Assembly: GCA_030068145.1 (NCBI GenBank)
Contig: JAPJBO010000143.1
Coordinates: 62,001-126,000 of the forward strand
Source of the DNA: Diplonema papillatum
Lineage: Eukaryota; Euglenozoa; Diplonemea; Diplonemida; Diplonemidae
DNA length: 64,000 nt
Direction: 5' to 3'
Shown: in pieces, positions 10,110-19,639 of the stretch
Layout of the letters: the number at the start of each line of letters is the position of its first letter
Position numbering within the stretch: the first letter of the stretch is position 1
The notes under the pieces: generated by a model
The model's input: only the letters and a program-made list of their open reading frames with translations
Told to the model about the DNA's origin: nothing
The model's database searches: none
Program-made: the position numbers and the translations under genes

Positions 10110-11322
10110 GGGGATGAAGGAAGACGCGGGCGACACGTTCGAGCCCATCATAGCCCAGTGGTTCTACCGTATCTCCTGCAAGAAGCTCGACGAGGACCTT
10201 CCCACGTCGACTATGCGCGTGCGAAACGACGCCAACATCCAGCTGGCCGAGAGCCCGCCCGCCACCCGCGAGCGGCTGAGCACCTCGCCCAGGGCTTTGT
10301 TCGACCTCCACCCGGACCCGGCGCAGGGCGAGTGGCCGAAGGGGAAGACGAGCTGGGAGTTCCTCGACGACGTCATGTACAACATCTCGGGGTTCGACGG
10401 GCCGAACGCGGATTTGGTCGACAACTCGTTCGGGGAGACGTGCGGGACCTACAGCGGCGGCGGCGTGCTCAACTCGGCCCGGTACACCCGGTACTTCGCT
10501 CTGCTCTCGAGGGACGCCATGGGCAGGTCCACCAAAAAGCGGTCGTTCAACGACATGCTCTTCGCGGCGCAAACTACGCACCCGCGGGTGTCGCCGCAGG
10601 CGGTGTGCGAAGGCGAGGTCGCTGCCATGCCCACCTCCGACGCCCGAGACACCGAGCGCATTGGATTCTGCGAAGGTCTCGGAGAAGACGCGTGCCGGGG
10701 CCAGGCGCCGTGGCCCGCCAGCGACGTCACAGCTGGGGCCTCCGGCGCGAAGTGCCACTGGGCGGCCGGGCGGTGCGAGTACCGCAAGTGCTGGGAGCAG
10801 CGGTGGTCGTACGCGATCCCGCTGGAAATAGTGTACCTCACGCCGCTCTCGGAGTGGAACCCGTACGGCATCCCGTATGTGTCCGACTCTAATTCGCCGG
10901 ACTACGCGGCGGTAACCGCAGACGGCCGCGACGGCACCGCCGGCAGACCCTACCGGTTCTCCCGGCAAAACGTGTTCTTCAGAACCCCTGCGGAGCTCTT
11001 CGGCGACTTGGCGGATGTCGACGAAGCGGACACGTCCGGCGGCGCTACGTATGTACTCGACAGCAGCGAAACCGCGCGGCGGGTGAGGGCGTCGGGGCAC
11101 TGGATGATCTTTCCCGAAATGGACGGAATGCACGTCCGGCAGCGGTACCCGATCTTCCCCGTGCACGAGCAAGGGGCGACGATCTGGAAGGAGGCGAAGG
11201 CGGTTGAGGAGCTGATCGTAGGCGGCGCGCACAACGAGCACGTGGCGGCGATCATCGCGGAGCAGCGCGGCCAGAACTACGGCCTCACCCTCGAGCTCAC
11301 CGGCACGGGCCACGTCCACGAG
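10110..11322 (+). CDS. Large exon of an unrecognised gene, about 403 codons
   Basis: An open frame with strong C/G third-position bias runs from about 10110, after a possible acceptor ACAAACAG, to a GAG/GTATAT donor at 11322/11323. The first good ATG is 10114. Duplicated copies downstream differ mostly at third codon positions of this frame (GGC/GGA, GCT/GCC, GTA/GTG) and carry a 3-base in-frame insertion. That supports this strand and frame over the long antisense frame. The product has no obvious membrane segment. Residues about 186-226 hold a Cys cluster (C186, C194, C214, C221, C226, with Trp at 216) that looks like a small disulfide module. The stretch after it is aromatic-rich (WSYAIPLEIVYLTPLSEW). 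I do not recognise the family. The exon ends in phase 0 and the gene probably continues. Whether the true 5' end is here or further upstream of the minisatellite is unclear. Confidence 0.65.
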
Positions 11323-11568
11323 GTATATCGCGAATCCCCCAACCCAGCCCTCCCCCCTTTCCCTGAACACGAAACTAAGTTTCATACCTGCCTAAATCGT
11401 GCCTTTCCTGATTCCTCAAAACCAGCACTTTGGGAGCCGTGCCCCTTTTTCACGTTTTCCCATTTTTGCATCCATTTTCTAGACAGCATCTTCCTCGAAG
11501 AAGACTGTCTGCCGCTCATGCATGAATGATGCTAGCATCAATCATGCATGAGAGGCAGTGCTCTTCAG
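11323..11568 (+). mobile_element. Introner-like element 1, forming an intron of the 10-kb gene
   Basis: It begins at the donor GTATAT and ends at TGCTCTTCAG, directly before a second copy of the exon sequence AACCCCTGCGGAG. Inside are the family landmarks: CACTTTGGGAGCCGTGCCCC, a T/C-rich stretch, TTCTAGACA, the palindromic core GATGCTAGCATCAA, and TCATGCATGA. Relatives lie at 11716-11983, 12404-12660, 38522-38700, 43736-43900, 44715-44801, 53313-54015 and 63735-63815. Confidence 0.65.
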
Positions 11569-11715
11569 AACCCCTGCGGAGTATTTCGGTGACTTGGCGG
11601 TGTGCGTCGACGAAGCGAACACGTCCGGAGGCGCCACGTATGTGCTCGACGGCAGCGAAACCGCGCGGCGGGTGAGGGCACCCTCGAGCTCACCGGCACG
11701 GGCCACGTCCACGAG
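11569..11715 (+). pseudogene. Truncated copy 2 of the 10-kb exon, donor destroyed
   Basis: It duplicates the exon from AACCCCTGCGG (10982 onward) to the CCACGAG that precedes the donor at 11323. About 190 bp are deleted internally, which shifts the frame. The donor is changed from GAG/GTATAT to GAG/TTATAT. Splicing from the upstream exon into this copy in phase 0 would reach a stop after seven codons. Confidence 0.75.
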
Positions 11716-11983
11716 TTATATCGCGAATCCCCCAACCCAGCGCTCCCCCCATTCCCTGAACACGAAACTAAGTTTCATACCTGCCTAAAAAAATTTCGTG
11801 CCTTTCCTGATTCCTCAAAACCAGCACTTTGGTAGCCGTGCCCCTTTTTCACCTTTTCCCATTTTTGCATCCCTTCTCTAGACAACATCTTCCTCAGACA
11901 ACATCTTCCTCGAAGAAGACTGTCTGCCGCTCATGCATGATTGATGCTAACATCAATCATGCATGAGAGGCAGTGCTCTTCAG
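11716..11983 (+). mobile_element. Introner-like element 2, with a 50-bp near-perfect palindrome
   Basis: Same family as 11323-11568. At 11924-11973 it holds two 23-nt arms with one mismatch around a CTAA loop, built from CTGCC, CTCATGCATGA and TTGATG and their complements. It ends at CTCTTCAG before the next exon copy. Confidence 0.65.
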
Positions 11984-12403
11984 AACCCCTGCGGAGTATT
12001 TCGGCGACTTGGCGGTGTGCGCCGTGCCCCTGTCTGCCGCTCATGCATGAGGCAGTGCTCTTCAGAACCCCTGCGGAGTATTTCGGCGACTTGGCGGTGT
12101 GCGCCGTGCCCCTGTCTGCCGCTCATGCATGAGGCAGTGCTCCTCAGAACCCCTGCGGAGTATTTCGGCGACTTGGCGGTGTGCGTCGACGAACCGGACA
12201 CGTCCGGAGGCGCCACGTATGTGCTCGACGGCAGCGAAACCGCGCGGCGGGTGAGGGCGTCGGGACACTGGATGATCTTTTCCGAAATGGCAGGCATGCG
12301 CGTCCGGCAGCGGCGCCCGATCTTCCCCGTGCACGAGCAAGAGCAGCGCGGCCAGAACTACGGCCTCACCCTCGAGCTCACCGGCACGGGCCACATCCGC
12401 GAG
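11984..12403 (+). pseudogene. Duplicated exon cluster (82-bp repeats plus a nearly complete exon copy); possibly a usable exon
   Basis: Two 82-bp tandem units (11984-12065 and 12066-12147) each hold the start of the duplicated exon (AACCCCTGCGGAGTATTT). A longer copy follows from 12148 to a GAG/GTATAT donor at 12403/12404. Compared with the parent exon, the longer copy lacks an in-frame block (parent GATIWKEAK to HVAAIIA). Because 82 is not a multiple of three, the same sequence is read in three frames in turn. Entering in phase 0 at 11984, the frame stays open and arrives in the parent frame for the last copy. The block is exactly 420 nt with phase 0 at both ends, so it could be spliced in without breaking the frame. 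Whether it is used is unknown. Confidence 0.55.
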
Positions 12404-12660
12404 GTATATCGCGAATCCCCGAACTCCCCCCTTTCCCTGAACACGAAACTAAGTTTCCCCCCCGCTTGGAGAGACCCACCGCCAAGAAGATTTTTCGTGC
12501 CTTACCCCACTTTGGGAGCCGCACACTCCCCCCTTTCCCGTTTTCTATTTTGGCATCCTTTTCTATACAACATCTTTTTCGAGGAAGACTCGATGCCAAT
12601 ATTAACCATGCATGACAGGCAGTGCTCTGCCTAAACATTAAGGGCGAAGTCCCCTTGTAT
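12404..12660 (+). mobile_element. Introner-like element 3
   Basis: It starts at GTATATCGCGAATCCCC. It contains GAAACTAAGTTTCCCCCCCG, CACTTTGGGAGCCG, a diverged core (GATGCCAATATTAACC instead of the palindrome), then ATGCATGACAGGCAG, the hairpin AGGCAGTGCTCTGCCT and AAACATTAA. No AG acceptor with a recognisable following exon was found, so the downstream part of the gene is not identified. Confidence 0.55.
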
Positions 12661-12703
12661 GAACAGCAAACTTTCAAAAAGCAAGAGAACCCATGTAGCA
12701 ACG

Positions 12704-12757
12704 GTCACACGAAGACCCTGAACCCCCGGAATTTCAAGCGAACTTCAACTCTAACCA
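12704..12757 (+). repeat. 55-nt dispersed element (GGTCACNCGGAGAC...), copy 1
   Basis: Begins GGTCACACGAAGACCC and ends TTTCAAGCGAACTTCAACTC. Similar copies start near 23008, 23888, 25908, 29829, 34776 (partial) and 50920. A variant sharing only the first half occurs near 19407 and 57893. Function unknown. Confidence 0.7.
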
Positions 12758-13027
12758 TCCAGACTTGGGCTCTGGCCGTTACCAGAAGCATCGCTGTTGC
12801 TTTCTTTTCCTGCGCTGAGTGCTATGCTCAAGTTTAGCGCGTAGATCTCCAACAGCTGAGGACGGTTGCCCACACAACACAGGTATTCGTTACACCGGCG
12901 GAGCTGAGATCGCTGAAATCCGGATCGATGACGTCGCTGGTAAAGATCACGTCTCTGGCCAACGGGCACCAGCACTCTGTCCAGGTGTGCCTTCGGGGAT
13001 TCCAGCCACCGGGCCTGGGGAGCCTGG

Positions 13028-13160
13028 TTTTCCTTTTGGAACAACATACCACGCTGTGGACATGTCAGTACAAAAGACTTTATACCACAATAGACGCTAA
13101 AAAAGAAAGTTGGCAGCGTTGGAACCTGCCATGTTAAGATACAAAACAGGTCCTTCGCTC
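13028..13160 (+). repeat. Dispersed repeat shared with 41300-41400
   Basis: Contains CATACCACGCTGTGGACATG, TTGGCAGCGTTGGAACCTGCC and AAGATACAAAACAGGTCCTTC. The same string of motifs recurs at about 41300-41400 with small indels. No coding potential is evident. The 12758-13027 stretch before it shows no gene. Confidence 0.6.
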
Positions 13161-14380
13161 ACACACGCCCATTAAGACACGTGCTAAAAATATGTCCGTT
13201 CTAAGAAGCGACTTCGACGGGGGCTCCTTCGATCTAGTCTTCGATCCAGACGAAGGCGACGGATGAGGAAGAAGGAGCCTGCATCTTCACGATGTGCTCG
13301 AAGAGCCATGCAATGTGTGAGGAACCTGAACCGCCCGAGTGGGACCTTCGATCGTGATCCACGACGGGTGCCAGTTTGCCACCCGAAACCACGATTTGGG
13401 TTCGGGGGTAGTGCGGTCAGCGAAAACTCGGGGCACCCTTTGAAACCTTCACCCGTTTTCACACTTCTTCCCCACTCTCTGTGTTTCGATGCTTTCTTGG
13501 TACTAGCAATTTGTAGCTGGCAGCGACCGCCGCCACCAAGCACACTCACGGGACAGAAAGTGTGCAAACGCCTCACAAGTACTATACCTCTAAATACCTG
13601 CGGGTTTTGATACCGTGCTGTTACGGTTGCAAGGTGGCCCAGTTTGCTGGGCATCAGCGTACTGCTGGTACTCAGCAGAAGGCTGGGATAAACCCCTCGC
13701 ATCAAGACCTGTGCTCTATGTACGGTGGTAATGGTGCCTTGCAAGTAATCTCTTCATCGAGATGAAAGCGCTTACGCGTACACCATACGCATACGGGTCG
13801 ACCACCGATGTTACTGTGAACGAACCAGCGTGCCCAAAGCAGGCGTTCGCCGTGAATGATAAAGCACGGAATAACAAGGGATCGATTCTCTCGACTCTTT
13901 TTGTTGGTCTCTCACCCCGAGAAGGAATAGTTAAAACGAAGTTCTCAGCGGTTCTCTTTTGAGTTTCGTCTAAGGCCTCGTTGCGCGGGATCAATAGGGA
14001 CTGCCGGGGTCGTACGTACTCCCGCCCAGCCAACTATGGTCACCTGAAAACTATACAATCCCCAAATCCTGAAAATTCAAGCGAAGAATGGTCAACGACG
14101 ACTCCCCCCCTCGGAGGGAATTCAAGCAATTTAAAGCGGATTTATGCGAAGTTGAAATGGATTCCGAAACAATTCGACTTCGCTGAATTTTGCTTTGCTT
14201 GCCAACCATGCCCTCTTCGTATCCTGGAAGACTGCGTAAAGTTCGAAAACTGGACCATGCTAACGCAAGCGGTTGAAATATCTCACAACGGAGTGACACA
14301 TCACCTGAAACGAGCTGCGCACCCTCGCATTGTTTTCGACTATCACGTGGGCGGCCCTGATATTACCCCCCTCGGGCAGT
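13161..14380. other. Gene-free stretch, nothing recognised
   Basis: No recognisable gene, RNA or clear repeat. Open frames on both strands are short and of mixed composition. At about 14050-14100 there is a diverged resemblance to the 55-nt element (AAATTCAAGCGAAGAATGG). Confidence 0.5.
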
Positions 14381-14765
14381 GACTAAAAAAACGGCTAATA
14401 AAACGCGTTTGGCACGATTTGCCAAACGGCAAACGTTTGCCGTTTGACAAACGTCTGGCATTTGGCTGACATTGCCCTACAGACAGGAAGGAGAATCATC
14501 ACAAGAGATGGAAACACAAGAATGCGATTTCTGTGAGGCAGGACCTGGTTCGTCACTTTCGCATGCTCCAGTTGTCATCGTCGTAGGTGTCGAACGGTCG
14601 AACCCCCCAGGCCTATACAGTCTGACCCAGTCTGCAGCTAGTGACTGATGCGGGATGACAGACACTTCTACTTGCCTGCTACGCTGTAGACGTTTCTCAA
14701 GGGCTTAAAAAAACCGCGTTTGGCAGGATTTGCCAAACGGCAAACGTTTGCAACGTTTTTTTTAA
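14381..14765. repeat. Foldback sequence with repeated CAAACGTTTG-type palindromes
   Basis: GGCAAACGTTTGCC and related inverted blocks (ACGCGTTTGGCACGATTTGC, GATTTGCCAAACGGC) occur at 14405-14470 and again at 14715-14755. The two clusters suggest the ends of a decayed foldback element of about 370 bp. Confidence 0.5.
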
Positions 14766-15020
14766 GGGGTATTTCCCTTCGAGCCATCAAAACAAATTCA
14801 ATTCCCTAACAGCCAGCAAAAACAAATTTATTTCCCTTCGAGCCAGCAAAACAAATTTAATTCCCTAACAGCCAGCACAACAAATTTAATTCCCTAACAG
14901 CCAGCAAAAACAAATTTAATTCCCTAACAGCCAGCAAAAACAATTGCATTCCCTTACAGCCAGCAAAACAAATTTAATTCCCTTATAGCCAGCAGCAAAA
15001 CAAATTTCATTCCCTTATAG
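14766..15020 (+). repeat. About 30-bp tandem repeat (TTCCCTTA-AGCCAGCAAAACAAATT)
   Basis: About eight imperfect units of TTCCCTAACAGCCAGC followed by AAAACAAATTTAA. The same repeat occurs in reverse complement at 16884-17200, so the two arrays form a long inverted repeat around a 1.9-kb centre. It is related to the CCCTTATATCCCAA repeats at 30.05 and 32.6 kb. Confidence 0.85.
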
Positions 15021-16150
15021 CACTTGACCAGAACAGTCCACCAGCCTGGACAGCTTGACCACACCAGTCCCACCAGTCTGGACGCCTGGACAGGATGACC
15101 AGTTCTACCAGCCTGGGTGAGAAAACATTGGTTGCCCACAGAGCAGGACCTGTCCTGCTCTAGGAAGGAGTGGGGGCGAAATGACAAGATTGGTAAAAGT
15201 CACACGAATCACAGGAGGTAGAACATGATTCATGGCATTAAGTTTGAAAGTACGAATCACAGGACGTGGAACATGATTCGTAGGACCGCTGAGCACAAAG
15301 TTACCTAGTTTTCAAAACACCGCAACGGAGCAGGCGCCCGGCAGGCATTAGGCTCGGTCAGGACTGATCCCTCACACCGAAGTGATCACGGGTTCGGGGC
15401 TGAACTCAGGCTGCATGAGTGAGCTTCGTTTCCAAAAGTCGTGATCAAGTCTGTATACCCACAGAAGGCGCGAACTTAACGCAAGGACCCTTCAGACGTG
15501 GAACGCATTGGTCAGAAAGCAAACACCGCAACGGAGCAGGCGCCCGGCAGGCATTAGGCTCGGTCAGGACTGATCCCTCACACTGAAGTGATCATGGGTT
15601 GCCTTGTGAGCGCTAGGTGCGCGGGGCTGAACTCAGGCTGCATAGTAAGTTTGCTGTACTGCCGTAGCATCGATCAGCGAGTAAACGTATCCATCCCTGG
15701 CCGTGGCGCTCGATGGCTTCGGTAAACCGCATCGCGTATACAGACGAGACTTGACTCCGTACTTAGAGAGCGAATTCTGTTGATCGTAGAGCAGATGACT
15801 TTACCATGCAGGGTCAAAACCTTGTGTCTTTTTAAAACGCTCCCGCGGGGCCGATGGCCTCCAAAAAATTTTTTTTGGAAAAAAAAAAAAATTGCTCAAT
15901 GTCATCAAAAATTACTGCAGAGTTTGTTCCAAAATTTTAAAATTCAAAAAACCCAATTTTTTTCCGGATTTTCTTTTTTTTTTTGCCATTTCCAAAAGAC
16001 ACAAGGTTTTGACCCTGCATGTTACGCAGGATGATGCAATATTAACCCCCCCCTTCCCGCTTTGTCCTCCCAAAAAAAAAAGGGGATACCTGCCAGGATG
16101 CATGCCTTTGACGAAACAATCATGGCTCACGAACTAAGCAAAGGGATGGA
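15021..16150 (+). repeat. Composite dispersed repeat, copy A (interrupted by a MITE)
   Basis: In order: GACCAG/CCTGGACAG-rich repeats; a segment with GAATCACAGGAGGTAGAACA and GTACGAATCACAGGACGTGG; two tandem units containing ACACCGCAACGGAGCAGGCG and CTCGGTCAGGACTGATCCCT; then GCAGATGACTTTAC. The same order occurs at 30920-32290 (copy B). The first unit in copy A has lost about 20 bp (between CACGGGTT and CGGGGCTGAA) relative to copy B. No coding frame is conserved. It could be a degraded transposon or a structured-RNA-derived repeat. Confidence 0.8.
15805..16021 (+). mobile_element. MITE family M1, copy 1 (217 bp), TSD TTAC
   Basis: Terminal inverted repeats begin CATGCAGGGTCAAAACCTTG and continue TGTCTTTTT. 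The element is flanked by TTAC at 15801-15804 and 16022-16025. The uninterrupted target sequence is present in the paralogous repeat at 32081-32084. The interior is A/T-rich with a CGCTCCCGCGGGGCCGATGG block near the left end. There is no coding capacity, so it must depend on a transposase elsewhere. Confidence 0.93.
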
Positions 16151-16158
16151 AGCGATAA

Positions 16159-16367
16159 CATGCAGGGTCAAAACCTTGTGTCTTTTTGGAAATGGCAAAA
16201 AAAAATTTCCGGAAAAAAAATGGGTTTTTTGAATTTTAAAAGTTTGGAACAAACTCTGCAGTAATTTTCGAGGAAGTTGAGCAAATTTTTTTTTTCCAAA
16301 AATTTTTTAGGGCTCCATCGGCCCCGCGGGAGCGTTTTAAAAAGACACAAGGTTTTGACCCTGCATG
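16159..16367 (-). mobile_element. MITE family M1, copy 2 (209 bp), TSD ATAA
   Basis: Same termini and interior as the copy at 15805 but in the opposite orientation (the GCGGGGCC block is at the right end). Flanked by ATAA at 16155-16158 and 16368-16371. It lies only 137 bp from copy 1 in inverted orientation, so the two could form a large hairpin. Confidence 0.92.
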
Positions 16368-16371
16368 ATAA

Positions 16372-16883
16372 GCACACCCTGAAAAAGGATACACATGCGT
16401 GCAAAAGCAAGCCTGTACATATGGGGGAACCGACTGGGTTATTGTGAAACACGCGAACATGCAATAGGAGTAGGGCCTACATTTTACAGTGCCGTAGGGG
16501 GTTCGCGCGGACATGAATCCTTTCTGAATCAAAAGGAAGCGCCTTGATTATACAGTGAGTTTGATTATGGTGCTGGAATTGATGTACAGTGAGTTTGACA
16601 ATGGTGCTGGAATTGATGAAGTAAGAATACTGATTGCTCCTGGGGAGTGATCAGTGCTGTAGGGGACCAGTGCCTGTCAACGGCAATGTCGGAAATTGTT
16701 TTCTTCAATGTTGTCACGGAAATGCACTTTGCATTATGAGCAAAATCTGGAGGCAATGGCCAAAGTCTAAACCCGGCAACAGAGGCCAAAATAGGCCAAA
16801 CTATGGGCAAATCGGCCAAAATGGCAAAAAATGGCCAAAATAGGCCTACATCCGGAAAATGTGAAAATTCCAAAAAAAAGTGC
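16372..16883. other. Continuation of composite repeat, then small tandem duplications
   Basis: 16372-16500 resembles the sequence after copy B at about 32150-32290 (AAAAAGGATAC, AACACGCGAACATGCAA). At 16552-16622 a 33-bp unit (CAGTGAGTTTGATTATGGTG...) is duplicated in tandem. 16740-16865 is rich in GGCCAAAATAGGCC-type words and resembles 59820-59960. No gene is seen. Confidence 0.5.
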
Positions 16884-17200
16884 TGTTGCTGGCTATAAGG
16901 GCTTTAAATTTGTTTTTGCTGGCTCGAAGGGAATTAAATTTGTTTTTGCTGGCTCGAAGGGAATTAAATTTGTTTTTGCTGGCTGTAAGGGAATTAAATT
17001 TGTTCTGATGGCTCGAAGGGAATTAAATTTGTTTTGCTGGCTCGAAGGGAAATAAATTTGTTTTTGCTGGCTCGAAGGGAATTAAATTTGTTTTGCTGGC
17101 TCGAAGGGAAAAAGATTTGTTTTGCTGGCTCGAAGGGAATTAAATTTGTTTTTGCTGGCTGTTAGGGAATTTCAATTGTACCTGCTGGCTATAAGGTAAA
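16884..17200 (-). repeat. About 30-bp tandem repeat, inverted relative to 14766-15020
   Basis: About nine units of TTTGTTTTTGCTGGCTCGAA followed by GGGAATTAAA. It is the reverse complement of the 14.77-kb array. Confidence 0.85.
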
Positions 17201-17534
17201 TTGCTCTTTTTTTAAACACTGCCCTCGGGTGACACCACTGTTTTATCTTTAGCCAACGGTGACCCCTCACGCTCCCCACCTCGATCGTCTCACAAGCAGA
17301 AAAAGCGAGCGTAGCTGCTCGGTTCAGCAGGGCGTAGTCAATGCGGCTGCCAGTCAAAAAATTGGGTTCAAATTTGGGTCAAAAATTTTCGGTCAAAAGT
17401 TTTAGGTCAAAAAATTTCCCAAAAAATTTTCTTGGGCGTGTTGGTGTACGTGTTGGGCGGCTGTCCCCCGTCACGCCGCGCAGCCTGCAGCTTCGCAGCG
17501 CGGCATGCCGATGACTCCCCACTATCGCAACAAT
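17201..17534. other. Gene-free stretch
   Basis: No gene recognised. 17345-17430 is A/T-rich with the repeated word GGTCAAAAATTTT. Confidence 0.4.
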
Positions 17535-17930
17535 ATGCCAAAATCTCAAAGGAGGTAAATGTGCTGTAGCCCACACGAAACTCAGGCAGTTCTGGGTTCA
17601 GTGGCGGCCCACTTTGTCGTTGTTATTGTTTTCTCCCCCTCTTGCAGCCTCCTTCGAAATGAGCACGAGGCAGTCCCTCGAGTATTTTCAGATATGAGGC
17701 TACTTTTTTTTTTTTTGTATGCCAATACTGCAGGGAATAGTTGACTAGACCTCTTGAGTTTGTGCTGACCACGAATTGGGGAGTCGGGAGAACCTACAAA
17801 GCCAAAAGCAGGACCGACCCCCCCGTTCGTGAGAAAAAGCGAAGAATAAAAACACCTTCTTTTTTCCATCTATCTTTGTCAAGAGCAACTCAACTATTCT
17901 TGTATAAGCACCTGCTTTGTAGGAAATGCT
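17535..17930 (+). repeat. Dispersed repeat family shared with 19190, 26058, 39927 and 49985
   Basis: 17535-17700 (CAAAGGAGGTAAATGTGCTG, TCTCCCCCTCTTGCAGCCTCC, GTCCCTCGAGTATTTT) matches 19190-19300, both 216-bp units at 39927-40358, and more distantly 49985-50165. 17715-17890 (TATGCCAATACTGCAGGG, AGACCTCTTGAGTTTGTGCT, CCGTTCGTGAGAAAAAGCGA) matches 26058-26235. No protein function is evident. Confidence 0.8.
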
Positions 17931-18040
17931 TGAGGAGTCTGCCAGTTGCGATAGATGCCGCTCCCCGCCACCCCCACCGACTCTACCGCGGCCCTATCTC
18001 CGCCGGCGCGCCGCGTTTCGTTCGCTGAGCGACGACCCGG

Positions 18041-18834
18041 ATGATGGCGACCTCAGGGACTGCGGCTCCACCGAGGGCAGCCGAGGAGCGCCTCACCGAA
18101 TTGGTGATGGCGGCTCTCCCGACGCGCGACTCGCCGCGGCCTGAGCCTGTTCCCGCGGCGACGACTCACCCCGCACGCGACGCGCCTCCTGGTTGCCCCG
18201 CGCCTCCTGGTTGCCCCGCGCCTCCTGGTTGCCCCGCGCCTGGTTGCCCCGCGCCTCCTGGTTGCCCCGCGCCTCCGCCGGTAGCGATGCCCGTTGGGTC
18301 CTTCCCCGCCGCCGCGGCCACGCCGCTGGACTCCTGTCCCTGCCCAGCGCCCCGTCAGGGAGCTCCCGCCACCTCCGCCTCTTATCGACGTCTCTCGGGT
18401 ACCCCAGGCTGTCCTGCTGCCGGGCTCCTCCCGCGGCCTCTTGCGGGCCATCGAGGACGCCGCGCCACCATCCGTACGCTGAGCCCTACAGCCCTACCAG
18501 CCCCGCGCCGAGCCCCCCCAGCCCTACGCCGGGTCTTCACAACCCCTTCCGGATTTTCCGGAGGGCCCGCCTTCGCTGGGGGAGGGCGGGTCGGTCCAAG
18601 GCTCCCCCACACTCCTCTCCCCCGCGCCATAGCTCGACCCCCAGCTCTGCCTCAGCCCCATCGAGAAGTCGCTGGCCCTGGTGCACATCCGCGACTTTTT
18701 CGCCGACATCCTCGATGCCATCCCGAGCGTCCCAACATCTCACCAACCACGTCACCACCATCATGCGGCTAATGGACGACACCACCGACCCAGATGCCCT
18801 CGTCCAGCTGGGAAGGGACACCATTCACCGGTGA
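18041..18834 (+). pseudogene. Decayed Pro/Ala-rich reading frame, frameshifted
   Basis: G+C-rich, with a tandem CGCGCCTCCTGGTTGCCC repeat (18180-18270, APPGCP units) and long proline-rich frames in all three phases. Near the 3' end one frame reads a protein-like SLALVHIRDFFADILDAIPS. After a shift another frame continues with NHVTTIMRLMDDTTDPDALV and stops at 18832-18834. This pattern fits a once-coding sequence broken by a frameshift. I do not recognise the family. It may also be a coding region with a short intron or a sequence error. Confidence 0.3.
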
Positions 18835-19189
18835 TGGTCCTGAAGACAGCTCTGAAAGCCGGTTGTCTCTTGCAGGCAGCCTCCAGCACCGGCATCAGCA
18901 CGAGGCCGGGTTTCCTCCATTTCTACGGAGCGTTTTCCAAGCTCTACAGAAAGCCGAGGAGCACCCCGCCTCGAAGCCGCCCAGGAAGCGCAGCCCGAGG
19001 CCCCGCACCCGACACTCGGGCGAAGCGCTCTTCCCCCCGACGCCCCCAAGCCCCTCAGCGGACGAACGCAACCAGGAGCAAGGCCAAGCAGTAGACGCCG
19101 TGAACCGCTTCCCTCCTCCGGTCTCGGGGCGATGCGGACGTCCCCTCCTCTCGGAGCCCCCTCTCTCACCCGGCGAACGGACCTGGCGT
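18835..19189 (+). other. Basic, Pro/Ser-rich open frame of unknown status
   Basis: One frame remains open from 18794 to 19324 (including SVFQALQKAEEHPASKPPRK), so it may continue the decayed reading frame upstream. No family is recognised and no splice junction could be fixed. Confidence 0.2.
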
Positions 19190-19300
19190 AAGCGTTCAAC
19201 AAAAAAGACCCACTTTGTAGTTGTATTGCTTTCTCCCCCTCTAGCCTCCTTCGAAATGAGCACAAGGCAGTCCCTCGAGTATTTTTTTTTGCGCAATCGC
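19190..19300 (+). repeat. Dispersed repeat (TAAGCGTTCAACAAAAAA... CTCGAGTATTTTTT)
   Basis: Matches the second half of the 216-bp tandem units at 39927-40358 and part of 17535-17700. Confidence 0.75.
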
Positions 19301-19448
19301 TTTTTGCGGCCGACCATCCGTTGCTGAGGGCATGGCGCAACGTCGGGGACCGCTCCACGTCCATTACTTCAACACACTATTTCAACCCCCGTCCCTTCCC
19401 AAGCCTTTACGGTCAACCAGAGGCTTTACACTACCGACCTTTTCATCA

Positions 19449-19600
19449 ACAAATAGCGTGGGGGGCCCAAGACTACACTTGAAGGAATGTACTTGGTGTC
19501 GGTCACAAACCGTCCCGGACATCAACAAATAGCGTGGGGGGCCCAAGACTACACCCCTTGAAGGAATGTACTTGGTGTCGGGCACAAACCGTCCCGGACA
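19449..19600 (+). repeat. Tandem duplication of about 75 bp
   Basis: CAACAAATAGCGTGGGGGGC, GGAATGTACTTGGTGTCGG and CACAAACCGTCCCGGACA each occur twice in direct orientation. The preceding 19407-19450 resembles 57893-57930 (GGTCAACCRGAGRCTTTA, ACCGACCTT). Confidence 0.8.
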
Positions 19601-19639
19601 CGGCTAGCCATTACCGTGACGAAAGTGCACACCATAGAA

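Noticed and set aside
10015-11385. 456-codon open frame on the minus strand
   Set aside because: Antisense of the 10-kb exon. Substitutions between the exon and its copies fall at third positions of the plus frame, not of this one.
14381-14480. tRNA or snRNA gene in the palindromic stretch
   Set aside because: No anticodon arm, T-loop GGTTCRANTCC or U6-type sequence is present. I found no tRNA or intact snRNA anywhere in the window.
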